In this document: positions 6,201 to 7,118 of the stretch, piece after piece
Position numbering within the stretch: the stretch's first letter is position 1
How the letters are laid out: each line of letters starts with the position of its first letter
Assembly (NCBI GenBank): GCA_021823045.1
Contig: JAKAPB010000092.1
Span: 1 to 7,118, forward strand
Source of the DNA: Actinomycetes bacterium
GTDB taxonomy: Bacteria; Actinomycetota; Acidimicrobiia; Acidimicrobiales; Acidimicrobiaceae
Length of the DNA stretch: 7,118 bases
Reading direction: 5' to 3'
Position numbers and translations under genes: made by a program
The notes under the pieces: generated by a model
Database searches by the model: none
What the model was told of the DNA's origin: nothing
Seen by the model: only the letters and a program-made list of their open reading frames with translations

Positions 6201-7118
6201 GACAACAACCTGTACTGCGTATGTGCCCCCTTACACCGGTGGCTCATCGTCTCAAACTGTCGATGTGACGGCAACTGTCGGTAGCGTGACGTCTGCGAAG
6301 AGTTCTTCGGATCAGTTCACCTACTACGAGACAGGTACTGCGACCGGTACGGTATCGGTGCAGGGGACGACCTCTGCTGACCTCACTAAGACCTGTGTCG
6401 AATTCACCCCGAGTGCGGGTACGCCTGCTGCCGGATTTGGAATGGTAGGGGTATCGCCGAATGCGAGCGGAAGCTATTCGATACCACTGCTGCCCGGGAG
6501 CTTCACGGTAGAGTTCGTATATTGTGGCTCGACGAGTACCTCCCCGTATGTCCCTCAGTGGTACAACGACCAGTCTTCTCTTGCGAATGCGAATCCGATT
6601 AGCATCACGGCAGGCTCCACGGTATCGGGGGTTAGTGCAGTTCTAGTGCCAGCTACCACCGTGGCATCGGTCAGTCCGAGCTACGGCTCGACCTCTGGTG
6701 GAACGACTGTAACTATTTCTGGGTCGGGCTTTTCAACAGCAAGCGGTGCCACGACGGTCGATTTTGGGACAACTCCAGCGACTAACGTGAGCTGTACCTC
6801 GACGACGACTTGTACTGCCGTTTCACCCGCTTCGACCTCTGCCGGGGCGGTCCCGGTAACCGTGATCACTTCTTCTGGGACGAGTACCGATCTTGCGACT
6901 GATCTCTTTGGTTACGGCTGGGGGGCGATCTCGGGAGTTGTGACCGACTCTCTGACGGGATCTGGAATCGCCGGCATCTGTCCTACGGTAACTTCTGGAG
7001 CGTCAACCGCTTTTGCCCAGACCAATGGCAGTGGAGACTACACACTTGCTCCACTAGCACCAGGAAGCTACACGGTTGAGTTCGTTTCCTGCCTCTCCTC
7101 TTCGGCTAGAGATCGGAA
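3250..7118 (+). CDS. Giant secreted IPT/TIG and carboxypeptidase-regulatory-like repeat protein, C-terminus cut by window edge
   Basis: One open frame of 1,289 codons without a stop runs off the right edge. Residues 1-32 form a Sec-type signal peptide: MRR, a hydrophobic core (VLILLFGSMAVVLI) and an ASA cleavage site at 30-32. IPT/TIG domains lie at about 35-128, 243-335, 936-1026 and 1138-1224, marked by SVSP..G...GGT...ISGSGF and VDFG. Nine beta-sandwich modules lie at about 130-242, 336-443, 444-535, 536-639, 640-737, 738-832, 833-935, 1028-1137 and from 1225. Their pattern is G(T/A)(I/V)SGTVTD...L.GICV...TN.SG.Y.ITGLPAGTY.(V/L).F..C. This fits CarboxypepD_reg or Cna-B-like folds. The protein is rich in Ser, Thr and Gly and poor in Lys and Arg. 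Each module has two cysteines. No catalytic motif is seen, so an extracellular structural or adhesive role is inferred. Any cell-wall anchor or membrane segment lies beyond the window. The last three residues probably come from adapter sequence. Confidence 0.92.
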   Translation, partial: MRRVWSWFSAVLILLFGSMAVVLIPAVPPASASTVTPTVTSVSPSAGSAAGGTVVFISGSGFSTTSGATTVDFGSTAATGVSCSSTTNCVATSPAYTGSSLPVTVDITVSVAGATSTTSTSDQFTYEPPASVSGTVSVGNGANPADLAGVCVIANVAGLTGSSVSSPVSYTSGSSTASYNLSLVPGTYNLYFYYCGSSSTSPLQSEYYETGTTGTPLATSATQIPISWGTTITSDNVTLPPMPVVSSVSPDFGPLAGGNLVTIYGIGFTGATQVSFGTIGTVTLTAGDVVSDTEIQVDAPANSSLTPSSVSVDVTGSSGQSILGLATDIYGYGYGQITGTVTDSSTKALISGICPFVANGPASAINAESSATPTTDGTNTFNYSLSPLAPGSYTVGFQQCASNTATPGYVQQYYNGTINYSLAAPVSVTTDFTTPNINAAMVQGGTISGTVTNTASPAVDLSGICVDTYDQATSGFGSATTNASGFYSITGLPAGSGYEVTVEDCGGSGNYAAQSASGVSVATGLSTTENFALPPGGTISGTVTNTASPAVDLSGICVNAMSTQIGQYQSVPMSATTNASGVYSITGLPAGTYQVQFTSCGSSGDYIGQYYAASGSTTPTVLTMPTGGNLTGIDASLSPGGAISGTVTDTSSPANDLNGICVQNVNSSSAPSGTQFINSFTQTGTGGSYTIEGLPKGTYSLEFTSNCGATGNYAAQVVSSVSVSVGATTTQNVTMTAGGSVSGTVTDNSASLNPLAGICVQASVSSLPIPLFATTNSLGYYQVIGMPSGTYTLHFNDGCGNTNPYGYVSQTVSSVSMTAPQAISGENVKMALGGAVSGIVDNSSSQPAGGVCVELTDSASTQVAFSNPIGQYGFVGVPGGTATIAYYPNGCSSTASLWYNQQTSSQSATPITVTAGASQTLSTQTLPSGSSTSSSLTVTGVSPSVGPAGGNFNATISGSGFSTSTGGTSISFGGVAATSVTCTSTTTCTAYVPPYTGGSSSQTVDVTATVGSVTSAKSSSDQFTYYETGTATGTVSVQGTTSADLTKTCVEFTPSAGTPAAGFGMVGVSPNASGSYSIPLLPGSFTVEFVYCGSTSTSPYVPQWYNDQSSLANANPISITAGSTVSGVSAVLVPATTVASVSPSYGSTSGGTTVTISGSGFSTASGATTVDFGTTPATNVSCTSTTTCTAVSPASTSAGAVPVTVITSSGTSTDLATDLFGYGWGAISGVVTDSLTGSGIAGICPTVTSGASTAFAQTNGSGDYTLAPLAPGSYTVEFVSCLSSSARDR
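3352..4578 (+). repeat. Higher-order unit, copy 1: IPT - module - IPT - module
   Basis: This unit holds IPT1 (3352-3633), module 1 (3637-3975), IPT2 (3976-4254) and module 2 (4255-4578). IPT1 ends in SDQFTYE, as does IPT3 in copy 2. IPT2 ends in LATDIYGYGYG and runs into a GICP module, matching LATDLFGYGWG plus GICP in copy 2. The two IPT starts are about 208 residues apart here and 202 in copy 2. IPT2 is the only IPT domain without a cysteine pair. Confidence 0.75.
4579..4646 (+). repeat. 68-bp exact direct repeat, copy 1
   Basis: It is identical to 4855-4922 and encodes the opening of module 3, from GGTISGTV to GIC. The copies are 276 bp apart, exactly 92 codons, so recombination between them would add or remove one whole module in frame. 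Confidence 0.95.
4855..4922 (+). repeat. 68-bp exact direct repeat, copy 2
   Basis: It is identical to 4579-4646 and opens module 4. The bases just before (T against G) and just after (A against C) already differ, and the rest of the two modules is clearly diverged at DNA level, with many third-position differences. The identity is therefore sharply bounded. Confidence 0.95.
6055..7118 (+). repeat. Higher-order unit, copy 2: IPT - module - IPT - module (cut)
   Basis: This unit holds IPT3 (6055-6327), module 8 (6331-6660), IPT4 (6661-6921) and the start of module 9 (6922 on). IPT3 and IPT4 share near-identical CTSTTTC segments. IPT4 resembles IPT1 at DNA level, for example GGGTCGGGCTTTTC in both. 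The order and junction sequences repeat those of copy 1 about 900 residues earlier. After the second cysteine of module 9 the expected pattern stops at the window edge. Confidence 0.75.
7110..7118 (+). other. Probable residual Illumina adapter at contig end
   Basis: The final nine bases, AGATCGGAA, equal the first nine of the common Illumina TruSeq read-through adapter (AGATCGGAAGAGC). Protein homology to the equivalent modules fails at the same place, giving ARDR where the others read TSPYV or TPGYV. These bases should not be taken as genomic. Confidence 0.7.

Overview
The window looks like an actinobacterial contig, most plausibly Acidimicrobiia or a related lineage with moderate GC. This placement is an inference from the secreted IPT/TIG plus carboxypeptidase-regulatory-like protein style and from coding GC in the mid-50s to low-60s percent in the lines counted; no rRNA or other marker gene is present. 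Both edges cut through genes. The last nine bases equal the start of a standard Illumina adapter, so the right edge is probably a raw contig end.

Layout: (1) Bases 2-1084, minus strand, encode most of a CaiB/BaiF-family (type III) CoA-transferase; its C-terminus lies off the left edge. (2) Bases 1085-3249 form a roughly 2.2 kb spacer between divergent genes. It is visibly AT-richer and has no recognisable protein, tRNA or rRNA. It holds a few inverted and direct repeats, one well-spaced Shine-Dalgarno plus mini-ORF, and probably the promoters of both flanking genes. (3) Bases 3250-7118, plus strand, are one uninterrupted frame of at least 1,289 codons encoding a very large Sec-secreted, Ser/Thr/Gly-rich modular surface or extracellular protein that runs off the right edge.

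The large protein alternates four IPT/TIG immunoglobulin-like domains with nine beta-sandwich modules of the carboxypeptidase-regulatory-like/Cna-B-like kind. The order is IPT - module - IPT - six modules in tandem - IPT - module - IPT - module (cut). The outer blocks look like two copies of one IPT-module-IPT-module unit. Each of the nine modules carries exactly two cysteines at equivalent positions, and three of the four IPT domains carry a CX5C pair, giving 24 paired cysteines and no others. Modules 3 and 4 share a 68-bp identical DNA stretch offset by exactly 276 bp (92 codons).

There is no sign that the two genes work together: one is a cytoplasmic acyl-CoA enzyme, the other an exported structural or adhesive protein, and they are divergently transcribed across a long spacer. 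No defence system, CRISPR array, integrase or insertion sequence is visible.
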